A stretch of DNA of 64,000 nucleotides, from contig NC_030855.1 in the NCBI RefSeq assembly GCF_000208745.1, positions 18,049,231 through 18,113,230 of the forward strand, written 5' to 3'. The DNA comes from Theobroma cacao. Taxonomy: Eukaryota; Streptophyta; Magnoliopsida; Malvales; Malvaceae. The notes under the pieces are model-generated. The model was not told where the DNA came from and made no database searches. It was given only the letters and a program-made list of their open reading frames with translations. Position numbers and translations under genes: made by a program. Positions 1-13,200 of the stretch are shown piece after piece (position 1 is the first letter of the stretch; each line of letters begins with the position of its first letter).

Positions 1-1858
1 AACTGGTCTACATTTTTAGAGATGGGTTCGGGAGTGCGGTTACGCACGGAGAAGGGTTAGCACCTCCGTGGCGCCCGTTTCACAAACGGTACCATTTAAT
101 CTTAAGTTATCTTAATATAGCCTTTTCTTAATTTAATCCCTACTTTATTAATTAAATTTTTATTAAATTGACAGACTGAGTTTTTTATTTGGTTTTACGT
201 ATGCACATGATGCAAGCGTAAAATGATGTTTTGACTTGTTTATTTTAAATGATGGAGTCGGTAATCTTTTATTGAAAAATTATTCGAAGACCATCCCAAT
301 GCTTTGGTGAAGTCTCGAAATTCTCTTCACCTAGAGATATCCCCAGAAGAACTCGTCTCTACAAGCTCCTCGGGGAAATCCCATCATCGGGATTCCCGCG
401 CCATTTGCAAAATAAGAGTGGCATGCAATGACAGTATAAAATGATGGAATCTATATGACCGTATTTATTAATTAGTTGATTGGTAATAATAACATGCTTA
501 ATAATTTCGGGTAATTTATTGACTTATTCATATATTTATCATTATTATTTATTATTATTCATCATATATATTTTTTCTTGAAACAAACATTATTCGGATT
601 AATGGGTATAGGGGTATAGAATCCGGATTTATCCCAACGCTTCGGTGAAAATCCGTTTCGAACTCCGCACTTAAGTGACCCACTTGAAAGAGACAACTCT
701 TTGCCCCTCATAGGTGAAATTTTTTTTTTAAATAATCATTTCATTTATTTTTTATTTTTATTATTATTATTATTATTTATTATCTTTACTATCATTATTA
801 TTTTCTGATTTTTTAATATTAAAAATAAATATTCATATTATATATATATATATATATTTCTTTCCTAAAAAAAATAAATGCATTTTAATTAAAATGGGCT
901 AGACCCAACACTAACTAAAACAAACCCAAGCAAAATAGAAAAGGGTTATACCTTGTTGGGCTGCGATTGGCCCAATTCGATGGCCTGCAAAAGCCCAAAT
1001 CTACTACGCCCGGCCTGCTTCTGGAAGCCCACGAGGTAGGACTCAAAACGCACCGTTTTGTGCCTGCAAAGCCACTCAAAACGACGCCGTTTTGACACTC
1101 TCCCCTTTTAAAATTCTGACTCTAAAACGGGACCGTTTTGAAACATGACCCCTAGGTATTTAAACCCTTTTTCTCTCTTTCTCTCTTCATTTTCATCCCT
1201 CACTTTCTCTCTCTAACGGCGGCACTCTCCACCTTCTCTCTAGCTCCAGCCGCAGGTCAACTCCCTTTCTTCTCCTTTTCTTTCTCCGACGCCTCTCCTA
1301 CACTTTCCTTACTGCCGAAGATCGACGAAACCAGATCCCGAATCCCCCTTTCTCTATCACAAATCGGTCGATCTAAACCTCCAAAAATTTCCCTTTTTGT
1401 TCTGCCGGCCACCCACTACCCTTCTCTCCTGTCTCCGGCTGCCTACCGTACCAGCCAAATCACGATTTTTCACTCCCCCTAAACTCCTTCCTCCCTCATT
1501 TTTCAAATCTAACTCATTTTTCTTTTTTGCTTTGTGTTTGTTTTTTTTTTGTTTCTGTGGCTGGGTATTTTGTTTGCTGGTAGATCTAGGATTTTTTTTA
1601 TTTTTGTTGTCTGTTGCTTGTTTGGATTTTGCAGGTAGTTTTTAAAGAGCTGGGTTGTCCAAAAATTTGGACAACCCGGCGAGGGGGTTCTGGCAACAGG
1701 GAGTTGGTGGCCAGAACCCCATCACGCGTGGTGGTTGGGGAAGGGATAGCCCTTTTTTTATATATATATATATTTTTTATATTTTTTCATGTTTTAGTTT
1801 ATTTTATGAAAATTTTTTTATTTATTTATTATTACACTTTTTTTTTTAGGTGTCTACA
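1..1858 (+). mobile_element. 3' part of a long LTR (Ty3/gypsy, Tat/Ogre-like guess), 5' end outside window
   Basis: The segment ends in GGTGTCTACA at 1858, a normal CA end for an LTR, and no tRNA primer-binding site follows, so it is a 3' LTR or a solo LTR. Near its left edge (about 20-100) it carries a GC-rich block with 'gggttcgggagtgcggttac' and 'ggcgcccg', a style I associate with long LTRs of Tat/Ogre elements; that clade call is recalled, not tested. A TATA-like tatttaaa lies at 1157-1164, followed by a CT-rich stretch, consistent with the U3/R junction and plus orientation. Three CAAAACG...CGTTTTG palindromes lie just upstream of the TATA. No coding sequence is visible. Confidence 0.55.
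1044..1140. repeat. Three palindromic CAAAACG-N-CGTTTTG motifs
   Basis: Palindromes occur at 1044-1060 (CAAAACGCACCGTTTTG), 1077-1094 (CAAAACGACGCCGTTTTG) and 1124-1140 (TAAAACGGGACCGTTTTG). They are spaced 30-50 bp apart and end 17 bp before a TATA-like box. The arrangement looks like a cis-regulatory cluster of the LTR promoter; function is inferred. Confidence 0.7.
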
Positions 1859-3009
1859 ATTACTCTAGTTATAATATGGAGCCACATAAGAATTCTGAGT
1901 TCCACATATAATAAGGCACTTAAATTTTGGATCTTTTGGCTCATTTTCTTCTCTCAAAGTCTTACATCAGAAAGGAGTAGCAAAGTTACTGACATGTCTT
2001 GGATATTAATATTTCTTAGTATCTCTTTTACTAAGTGTTTTTGGTATTGGAATCTAATGTTCAATTGTTCATTGTTACAATCTACGTTCCCTTTTGCAAT
2101 TGCATTGTTTTCGTATATTTATGTAATTTTTTTAGTCATTTGATGTTACGGACTCCAACCCACTATATTCAGGTGGACTTCTATAAAAATAGATGGAATT
2201 GATAAAGAATTGGAGCATGGCACCACTAAAATGATTGAAGATTTCTTGAGGATGGAGTTCATAAAGTGTAGAGATTTGAATTCTTTGACTATCAACAACT
2301 TAATTACATTTGTACACTAATTGTTGAACTTCATTCTGGAGGCATATATAAAATTTTTTTGAAATCGGTGACATTTTTCGTTGATTGTTGTACAAAGCCT
2401 TCTAATAGTGCTTTATTGTTGTTATATGATTTAGGATTGTAGCCAAATAATATATGATTGCATATTGATTTTGCAGTCAAATTCCATTAAAAATATGCAA
2501 CTAAACTTTTCTATCACTTATGGCTGCAATTTTTGTTACAGTTAAAGGTAAAAAATGTTGTAGTGTATGCTAAGTTATACAATGTAATATATACGAATTA
2601 CACTTACAAATAAGTTTATGATATAAATTATGTAAGTTATGAATAATTACTTTCAATATATTTATTTTTCTTAATTTTAATTTAATTTTGTTATTAGAAT
2701 TATCATAATTAAAAAAATAAATATATTAAGTTTTGTAAAAAAAATAAATATTTTCAAAAATTAATATTTATTCAATGAAAAAATTTTACTCCAACAGCAA
2801 GGCAATGGACAAATATTTTAAAAATCTGAATACTTTAAGATAATTGTCTTTGCTTTACTATTACTACTATTAGTTATAATATTTTTTAATTTAATTCTTT
2901 TTGCTATTATTATTAATATTTTTAATAATATTTAATTTAAAATTATTTTTTTAAAATATTAAAAAAAGATGACCTAATGCAAGCAACGAAACTATTTTGG
3001 TAAAGGTAT
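1859..3009. other. AT-rich intergenic DNA without a clear gene
   Basis: Very AT-rich. The only coding-like stretch is a 48-codon open segment at 2174-2320 (+) that follows an AG splice-acceptor-like site and ends in TAA. It is rich in charged residues (KIDGIDKELEHG...) but I do not recognise it. It may be the last exon of a decayed gene. The rest shows nothing. Confidence 0.5.
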
Positions 3010-3395
3010 CATATATACTTTTATTTTGAATCAAATAAACCTTTATTACTAGTAATTTACTTAATCAAAATATTATTTGTCATTCTATACTGCATGATTC
3101 TGAATTGGCATAGTAACATATTATAATTGATAATGACTGTGACATGCTCATTTGGTGTAATAATATGACCATGCAGTATTTTTTACCTTCCACATTAACG
3201 TCATGTCAGTGCCATGAATTTATAAAATGATAAATGATATTTTGACTAATAAAAATTAGTTAATTATTAGTTATAAGAACTTATTTAACTTAAAATAAAA
3301 GTATGAGAGTTTGATTGAAGAAAATAAAAAAATAATAATTTATTTAAATTTTCTTAAAAAATTTAAGAACTTATTTGAACATTATGCTTTTTATT
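3010..3395. mobile_element. Inverted-repeat element, family A copy 1 (MITE-like)
   Basis: Left arm around 3014-3085 (tttattttgaatcaaataaacc...aatcaaaatattatttgtcat) is matched in reverse complement by the right arm around 3235-3390 (atgatattttgactaataaaaattag...). The same pair of arms flanks a variable centre containing 'catgac'/'atatgacca' words in four other places in the window (25.8, 30.0, 35.4 and 50.5 kb). No coding capacity. Boundaries are approximate, and the left arm looks truncated in this copy. Confidence 0.6.
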
Positions 3396-4254
3396 TTTTT
3401 TTATTTTAATTAGATGGTAGACATTTTTGACTATGAACACTTTATCATCAATTTATATTTCATATTTTGTATTCTTTTTCCATTCAATTTCTCACCAGAC
3501 ATTTACTAACAAAAGATCATAATATAAAATAATTTGAAAAAAAAATTGTCATGCATATTGATCTCGATTATAGATCATTTGGTGAAAGAGAGACATAGAT
3601 ATGAAAGAAAGAAGAAAAAATAAAAATGAAAACTAAATAAAACTTATTCTTCTTTTCAATATTATATTTTTTCTTTTTTTGTTTTTTTTTTCATTTTAGA
3701 TATTTTTCTCAAAAATTGATAATTTAGACTAATTTTTTTGTTTTAAAAATTGAAATATCAAAATTTGATAAATCAATTTATATTATTAAAAATAAAATAA
3801 TTAACACTCGAAGCGAAGTACTAAAAATGAAAAAAAAATTCCCGTAGAGTTATCTTTGGATTCTTGTTTTTTTAAATCACGTAAAAGAACATGTATGAGA
3901 ACCACATAACAAGGAGCAAACCCCAAAAAGCCCATGAGAAGATGGAGCTGGGCTTTGATCCCAGGCCTGCGCTAAAATCCCTCCTGTTTAACACTAGGCC
4001 AAGCCCAATTGTGACCGAAAATCAGCCCCAACAATCCAACCTAAGATTTGCTGACCTTTTTACCTCTAATTCACACGCTTGAAATTTTTTGACACGTGCT
4101 CGGTGTTTTTTTTCAAAAAAATCATAAAAAATGAGAAAGAACTTCCCCGCCCCGCGCAGCCGTTCTCATTTCTCAGGTAGGATCAAAAAACCCAGGCCAA
4201 GACACGATAAAATTCCCCAACGTTTCTCTCTCCCTAGCTCTCGCTCTCGCAGAA
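3396..4254. other. Upstream region of the CDC27 gene
   Basis: AT-rich DNA to about 3880, then more GC-rich sequence leading into the CDC27 start. The stretch 4190-4250 holds a CT-rich leader (tttctctctccctagctctcgctctcgcag), typical of a plant 5' UTR. No clear TATA box was identified and the transcription start is unknown. Confidence 0.5.
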
Positions 4255-7200
4255 ATGGAGGCATTATTGGCGAATTACGTAGAGAAAAGCCTGAACAATT
4301 ACATGCGAAGAAACGCCATCTTTCTCTGCGAACGCCTCTGCGCTGAGTTTCCTTCCGAGGTTTAAATATCGTCTCTAATTTAATTAATCAAATTAATTTC
4401 GTTAGTTATCCTACTTGATTTATGTGATCGAATTTTCTAGGGCTTGAAAGTTTGAAATATTTTTGTTAATGTAGGTGAATTTACAACTATTGGCCAGATG
4501 TTACTTGAATAACAATCAAGCTCATTCTGCATATCATATTCTAAAAGGTATTACTTTCTTAACGTATTCGTTCCAACTTTGAATGTTTTTTTTTCCCCTT
4601 TTTTCTTCGCATTAGGGAATGATGCTGTTTTTTTTTTTTATTGATGTTTGTGTTTGTTTGTCCTATGTATCGAAGGTACGCGAACGGCTCAGTCTCGCTA
4701 CTTGTTTGCACTCGCCTGCTTAGAGATGGATCTCTTTGGTGAAGCCGAAGCTGCGTTGCTGCCTATTGAAGAGCTTAGTGCTGAGGTATGTGATCGCGTT
4801 TTGGTAGTGGAATAGTCATAATTATGAAAAAGTTGGTTCGGGGCCTTTCCTACCTGGATGTTCATCGTAATTTCATGCTCACCATTGTTGCTACATTTAT
4901 GCAGGTTTCAAATGGTGCGGCTGTGCAATATCTTCTTGGCATTATATACAGGTTTCTGCCACTTGCTTTTAATGTTTCATGTCATAAAACATCTCGGGTT
5001 TCATTGTTGGACTGTTTTTTTTCATTTTTCCAAGCTCTATAATGCTATGCTAGGGCCCAGGATTCAATGTGGTGGAATCCTTCAGTAGGTTACTTGCTTT
5101 ATTCATACAATTTTTGGTTGGAATGTAACCCTGAACTCACAAAGGTTTTTTTGTAATTTCTTCTAAGGAAAATCAGATGTTCATCTCTTTTTCCACCTAA
5201 TTAGTCTGGCAAACTTTGAAAAATAATTTGATGGATCCAAAATTTTAATTTACTTAAACCAGCTGCTTTTGGCTTTTAATTGATCTAGCATTCCTGACTA
5301 ATCCACTAATACTAAATACCCCGCAAGTTTGTGTGCTTGCCAAGTGTAGCCATAACCAACGCTTAGTGTAGACAATTTTTACTTTACGTAACTATGGACA
5401 TTAGCCAGAAAGGCTGAGTCTAAGCTGTTTGAAAGAGGCAGGGTTTTTAGTGCAGGATTGGCGTGGAGTACTATGTTATAGTTTCCTTTGTGTTTTAGCT
5501 GGATGTTACTTGTGCTGGATAGGTATATACTCCATTTGTCTTTCTCTCCCTTCACTCCCATATTTTTATTTTGGTATTTTGCCACAGGGACACCGATAGG
5601 ATGAAAAGTTCAGTTGAACACTTTAGAAAGGCTTTGTCAGTTGATCCATTATTTTGGGCAGCATATGAGGAACTGTGTATACTAGGTCAGTATAAAGGGA
5701 TTTTTATTGAGGTTAAGTGACAAATATTACATAATGTTAAGCTCTGGCATTCTTTCTATTCTCTTTTAATGTATGCAAAATTTCTCTTATAAGAATAGAA
5801 AAAAATAAATGCCTTTGAAAAGTTTTGTTGGGAGAATAAATAAAGAATTGGTGTGGTTGGACCTGTTGAATGGTTCAAATTTTTGTTATATTACATTCAA
5901 TGTTGCATGAGTCTTCTAGACTCTTGTACATAGGCAAAAGGCTAACAATAGGGTTTCTGGAATATTATAACTTTATAAAGTGAATACTTATGCAATTTAT
6001 GTTTATAGATGAGTGGGCCAACGATGTTTGTGGAAAAACAAGAAAAAATAAATGTATTGGTAAGAGAGCTTGGGAAACGTAATAAAATAAAAGTTGAGAA
6101 AGATTGCTCAATGGTTTTGTTGTGTGCAGTGGAGATTTATTTTTGAAAATGTAAGAAGTTAGACACTGTTGATTATTTTTACTCCAAAGAAACCTAATTC
6201 AAATTGGGGAGTGATTTGCAACAGACTGATCAAGATTGTATTCCATTTCTTGGTTTTTCTTTTGTACTTGTTGCTTCCTTTTTCCTGAATGTCACCTGAA
6301 CAGTTCCTGCTGAACTTTTATAAGATTGGGTATGATCGCATGTAATGCACAAAGTCTGCATAGTGTTACAATTGATTTTATACTACCTTTTTCAGTCATA
6401 GGCACGAAAATGCGCAATTACCAGTTAGCAAATTGTTGCCAGGCTTAGATGTATTTATTTCAGGTGAGGCAGAGGAAGCTACTATTTATTTTGGTGATGC
6501 GGCTATTCGTTATGTTCAAGAGCATTATCTACGTAATGCATCTAGTTGTTTGCAAATAGCCGGTGTGGATCAAAGCTTGGATTCTTCCCAGACCTTTGGC
6601 TTAGAAGATTTGAGTCTGCGCCGTTCACAACAAATGGAAGGGAACAACATCAAAGATATATGTCATAATAATCATGGGCGACCTCTTTTAACAGGACCTG
6701 CTGGGCAAACAACAAACAGCTGTTGCAAGATATCAGTTCTTAATACTCCTTCTCCCTTGCTCACACAAGTAAGTCATTTTTGCGTAATTAGATAGGAAGA
6801 GTCTATTTTAATTTGCGTGAAAACTTATTTCATCTCCCTGTACAAGCTCTAACTTTTTTAATGTCTGAGTATACATGCATATGTAAATTTGCTTTGTTTA
6901 AATTACTGCCTCCTTTTGTGTTGTTCTATCTGATGAGTATATTTTGGGCAAGCAATTATATCATGGTCTACTCTGTTCAACTTAGATGACATGGCAATAT
7001 TCAGATTGTGGACTGCTTTTTAGATTGAATTCCTTAGTTGCCAGAGTTATGGCACATGCTTTGAGGCATTAATTATTCAACTGCAATTCTAGATGTTGTC
7101 ATTGTACGTTACAGCATCATTGTTAATGTTTCTGAAGCATGCAGATTATTTTCAGTGTACTCATAACCATAATTTTCAACTGAGACATAGTAAGTAAAAT

Positions 7201-10200
7201 GAAAAACATTTTAAAACGATATTAGCAATCTTGGGTAGAGAAATTAGATCATAGAAAGCATTTATCAGTTACAGATGCGTGAGGCTCTGGCTTATTCAAA
7301 TATGAAAAGATTTAGTTACTGAAACTGTGATGCGTTTATTACCTTGGAAGCAAGTATAGTTATTGATAACCAATGAATGAGTAACAGCAGCTGGTCGATT
7401 AGGCTGCTTAGACTTACACTGCTTTAAAATTTCCATATATTTTAAACATTATGTTTCTTATTAGAAGCAGAATTGTTTATTTTTGTTTATTTGTGTGCCA
7501 TTACATATCACCATTCAAAGATCAAAAATGCTTCTTCACCAATCCCTACTTTTATGTTATTGCTTCATGATTGCTGTTCCGTCACTTCTGAATGAAGTTT
7601 TATTCTAATGTTATCCTGCTGGTTTGTGTTTCTAAGTTCTTTATTTTATACTCTTAAGCTATCAGATATGGCTCCAGCACCTCTAATTAGAAACATACAA
7701 CGTCCTCAAAGTGAAGGCTTTCTAAGATCTAGTACGCAACCTCGAAGAAAATCAGTTCATGTAAATGAATCAGCACAGGTGGTATTTACACATTAATGTT
7801 GTTGCTGTTACCCTCTTTACGTTTAATAGTAATTGTCGTATTTTCGTTTGCCAAACACACAGATATACATACTTTGCTATAAATTTACATTTGTTTCATT
7901 TTTCAAGAGGGGTCACCTCACTCCTTCTATGTTGCATCAAGAACATTGCTTGTAATGCAAGTTGTGTTGGTAATATTTGAAGTATAATGTTACAAAGTAA
8001 TCTGATAAACTTTATTACTACATGCCTTTGGTTGATGGAGAAATCCCTAAAAAGCTCATGAAGAATAAAAACTAGATGCCTAGTATTGCCCTTAACATCA
8101 AAGAGTCACCTTCCCCTTCTGCCACAGGTAGAGGATTGCCCTTTAAACATCAATACCTTGTTGTCTAGTAGTGGCCAACCTTTATAATACTTCAAAATAC
8201 GTTCAGATATTTGATGAAATAAAGATCTAAGAAGACAACGTATGTTTAGTATGAACAGGTTTGGTAGGGAATTTACTTTCAACTTGTTGAATTAGGTAGG
8301 CAATGAGAGAGAAGTATATTCTGAAAATGAGCTAGCTACTGGCCTGCAGGCTGTTTCGCCAGATTTGATAAAAGGACAGTATATCCCTACAGGTGGCCAC
8401 ATGTTACTTTTGAACATTCCATGAATCCGTTGTAACTGAGAAGCTTGCTAGATTTGCTTAACCGTATTCTCCTTTTCATCTGATTGTTTTCCAGATGCCA
8501 ATTCTTTTTTTTTTTTTTGGGAATATATATCCCATTCATGGACCCAAAATATTGAGCTTCTTTTGCCTGTATTTGTTGGACTCTTATAGTATTTTTTTTA
8601 TTCTGTTTATATTTTTGATTGGGTTGGCAGGAGGGGTAAGTGACTGCAGGATGCATGGTTGGGAGTGTTTGTCTTTTGCAGCTTCAATCAGGCTTCGATT
8701 AGACCCATTAATTGTACTTCTCATTGTCATACTGCACAAGCAAGAATGGAATCTTCAATCATCTTTCTAATTTTGCGAGCATTTTGCTTGGTTTTGACAT
8801 TTAGATTCTACTTTAAGCTGTATAGATGTAGAGTCGTACTCTGGTGTTGACCTTTTGCTGTTTTTTTTTTTGTCCAGCAGTTTAATCTTTTTCTTATTTC
8901 TTTCACAATCATGTTTCTGTTGCTTGCTTGGGATATCCTCCCACTGTTGATGTTTTTTTTTTTGTAGTATTATGAAGCATTGTCAAAATACATCATACTT
9001 CTTTTTCACTCATTTTTTTTTCTAAAATGTTCTGCCTCTTCTGTTATCATTCTGAAGATTCGTGGCAGTTTATTTTTAGATTCAGGCTGTCGTCGAAGTG
9101 CAAGATTAGCTGCTGCTCGCAGATGCTTCAACAGGTCACAAGGTTCAGAAAATGATGCTAACAATTTGCTAGCTTTAACTAAATCAAACTCTAGGACATA
9201 CTATTCAACAGTTTGTAGAGGCCAAACTCAGAATCTTGAGGAAGGTATAATATAATCTGTATATCCTTTTTCTGTTTACTTTCAGTGCCTCTCTAACAAA
9301 TATTTGATTTATTCTCATCGAACTTCAAGAATCAAATCATGGTTGATTAGAGATGAAGATCCCATCTGATATTGGTTTTTCTTTAGCTTATGAGTTATTT
9401 GCATGCATTATGAATCTATTTAAATTGTTTGACATCATTTTTTTTAACTGGCTGGAAATAAATAACAAAAAAGTTTTGATCTTACTTCTTGGGATGGAAA
9501 AAGGCAAAAGATGCAAGATAGAAGAATTATACGTTAGGCTCCACATCATTTCAGAGAAAGCTCTGTTTTACTAACAATATCATCCTTTAGGCCCCAAATC
9601 AAAGAGTTCTTAAATCAGATATGATATGTGGATGTATCTTATTGCTATAAGCTATGGTTGGTCAAGACAAGGCATTGAGTCAAATTTAGTTTTTTGAGAA
9701 ATTTCTTCTTTTTTTATCAACTTTCCATGACAAAGAAACATCTATTTCATGGAAAAACTCAAGTATGTTTACATTAATTCTCAAGGATTAGAAAATGGCA
9801 TTGCTTGTTAAAGGGGGAAAAAGCATTGACAAATGGAAATTCCAAAGTGGATGAGGAGCTGAATTAGAAAGAAAGCACCTTTAGTATGCAAAGGTAGCTC
9901 GAGTTATGAAAAGAACCACAAGTCTGCCAGTTTAATGATGTGGTATAACTACCTAAGAGTATTATTTTGATTGTAATTGGTCTTTCTTCAATTTTCTTAT
10001 TCTCTTTCAAGTTTGTCTGAAGTGAAGGAACTGCAAATAGCAAGCAGGTTGGAGGAGCTTCCATCAACATTGTAAAGAAGAACATGCACTGTAATTATTA
10101 GGTGATATAGCCCTTGATAGGGAAGTTATATGTTTTTACATGTTTATTAAGAGCATTATCATGTTTAAATGTTCTTTCACTTAACAACTTGTCAGTCCTA

Positions 10201-13200
10201 GATGAGTTTGAAATCCATTTAATGTTTTATTCTTCTTCTGCTTCTGGTTAATTGGCCCGGTTCTTCTCAGTTCCCTCCCTGTGGCATAATTGAATCTGAT
10301 GCTGCATATGTCACACACAATATTCCTGTTTCCAACTTGTTTATATAAACACATTTTACAGCATTTTGAAGTCAAGCACTTTGATTTCATTAATAGGGAA
10401 ATTGCCAGAAACTTATGATGATGCTGTATCAGAGTTCAGAGCACCTTCAAGTTTGTCTTCATCAAATGATGTTAAATCTGTTCAACATGAGATAGTAAAT
10501 ACAGAACTGAGCAGCTCTATCTCAAATGGTTCAACAATCAAATCTGGTGTCTTAGATACAATGAGCCTCCTGAGAATTCTTGGGGAGGGATACAGGCATT
10601 TGTGTGGGTATAGATGTCAGGTATTGCTTCTGTCAATTGAAAAAGGTTCTTCTATTATCCAAAATAGTGAGCTGGAGTGCGTATTTTTCTGAACTGAATA
10701 CTTTTTTTATGATGTTCCAGGAAGCTTTAAATGTCTATCAAAAACTCTCATTAAAGCAGTACAATACAGGTTGGGTTCTTTCCCAGGTGATTGAGTTGTA
10801 CCCTGAGCTGTCTGTTTTCTGAATCTGTAATGTGTCTTTCTGCTGGCTTTTGAAAGAAAGTAATTAATTTAATTCTTCTCTACCAATCAGCTTAGAAAGC
10901 TTGAAATTTTAAAACCTCTTCTGCATCTAGAACAGTGAATTATTTACCAATCCTATGTTCTCATCAGTAGGGAGTTTAGTTCCTACAGAGTGAGAATCGA
11001 GAAAACAGAAAAATGCTGTTTTTTAGCTGTATGCTACCATCCTTTTCACTTAGAATTGGGATTATCTCATTTCAAATGGTATATTAAAACTGCTTGAGGA
11101 AGCAATTGCTCATAAGTGGCCCTGCCTTTTGTTAATTATGTAAGTTTCAGAAGATTTAGAAAGAAAAGTCATAGATTTAAGCAATAATTTTTTGTTCACC
11201 CCTTTCAGAGTTTAAAGTTTTTGAGAGAATGAAGTATCTGTTATTGCAGGTTGGGAAAGCATATTTTGAGCTTGTAGATTACTTAAATGCTGATTATGCC
11301 TTTAGTCTTGCACGCCAAATATCTCCTTACCATCCGGAAGGGATGGATGTATACTCCACAGTTCTTTATGTGAGTTATCTTTGCCCTTGTCATAGATTCG
11401 GGATAGGTAGTTCATTGATAGCCACTTCAATGTATATATTCATGTTCTCATTTATTCAATTTATGTGCAATTTGAAGTCCTGTAGTTCTTGCCTCCTACT
11501 CTAATAAGAAACTGCTCCATGTTGCATACATAATATTCCATTCTGCTTTTGCTAAGTTTTTGTTTTCGAAGTGCTGAGTCAAGTTTTGTGTAATCTTTAA
11601 TTCTGGCAATTTTCTTGTCGCTTGGTTAAGATTTTTTTCATTAGTAGACCATTATTCCCTCTACAGGATTTAATGCTTGATATCTTTACTAGTGATGGCA
11701 ACTCAAGTTGATGTTGCTCTGCTATTATTCTTCATCATTATAGTGTGACTTAAGTTGTTCTATAAACTGCCATAATATGGCAAAGCGTTGGAAAGTATTG
11801 AATGCATAAGCACAAGATAAAAGCTGGTTATTTGTGGTCCTGTTGACCACAGTTTTGCCACACAATTTCCTAGAGATCCCAGAATGTATATTTGGTACAA
11901 TTTTAGGTATTTTCAAGTTGATTTGTCGGAAACTAAGCTTTTAGTATCTGATATTTTCTTACCATGAGGGAATAGCAAATCTGCAAAATTTTCTGAATCA
12001 AGGACTTTATTTGAAAGCTTAAAGAGGGAGAAAGTTCCAATGACCAAATTTTGGAGAGGGGAGACAATTTTATGGGATGCGACATGTGAAACCTTCAGTT
12101 TACCTTTGATTTGATAGGAAATCTTTTGACAACAAAACCACTTCCCTCCACTTCGTTTCAACTTGATTTCATACCAAATATTGGACTTTTAGCTATTTCT
12201 TTGCAGAAACTATCCATGTTTTCTACAGGGCAAAGGCACCATGATTTCAATGGAAAGGAGGTTGTTGTTAAGTCTGGCCATTGGATCAGAAAATTTTCCT
12301 TCCTTCCAAGCATGGTGTTATGATCTCTGTTCATGGAGCAGAAAAATTAGATGATATGATGCTGTTATTTTGCTTTATATTTATCACTTTTTGCATTTTT
12401 TGTTTTTTTCTTTTTGTTACAGCATTTGAAGGAAGATATGAAATTGAAATACCTAGCTCAGGAGTTGATATCAGTTGACCGTTTTGCTCCACAATCCTGG
12501 TAACTTGGGTAGTCCTGTATAGTATGAGGCTCTAAAACAGTTAAAACATGTTATTGAACTCCATGCGTGTTTCAACTAAGCACTTTTCTGCTGTTTTTGT
12601 TCATAATTTACTCCCAATGCATTTAGGTTTGGCTTGTAGTGCCATCCGCATATAATAGCTATTTGCACTAATCTTTCCTGAAAAATGAACAAAAACTGCA
12701 CACATATTTCTAACGACTCATTCTGACAGTTGCAAGTTTGTAATCGGTTAACTATTTTTTGTTTATTGTTTTTTGGAATCCTTGTTATGGTATAGTTTTG
12801 CTTCCCTTTTGGGCAGGGAATCTGTGCTGTGTACCATGCTTTGTTTATTTACAAGGGTTAAAATGAGGAGGGTGTTTCACTGAGTATTTCTTCCTCAGCA
12901 ATCTTTTTTTTTTTGAAATAAATATCTTTTTGGGGGGTGGGGGAGATGAGAAGGGGCGTTTCTACTTGCAACAATAGCAAAGGCAAAAACTTTACCCATT
13001 ATATTACAGAAATGTATATTGGGAGCGGATTGCATACATTCTTAAATTATGCTGTATCAAAGTTTTTGTCATTTATGCTGGTTTTTGTTATGGAATGCCT
13101 ATTGCAGGTGTGCTATTGGAAACTGCTACAGTCTGCAGAAGGATCATGAAACTGCACTCAAAAGTTTTCAGCGAGCTGTGCAGCTGAATTCTAGATTTGC

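Noticed and set aside
9058..9079. Starting CDC27 exon 9 at 9058 (ATTCGTGGC) after a ctgaag acceptor
   Set aside because: That start breaks the frame set by exon 8; the acceptor tttttag before 9080 keeps the frame and yields the RRSARLAA linker.
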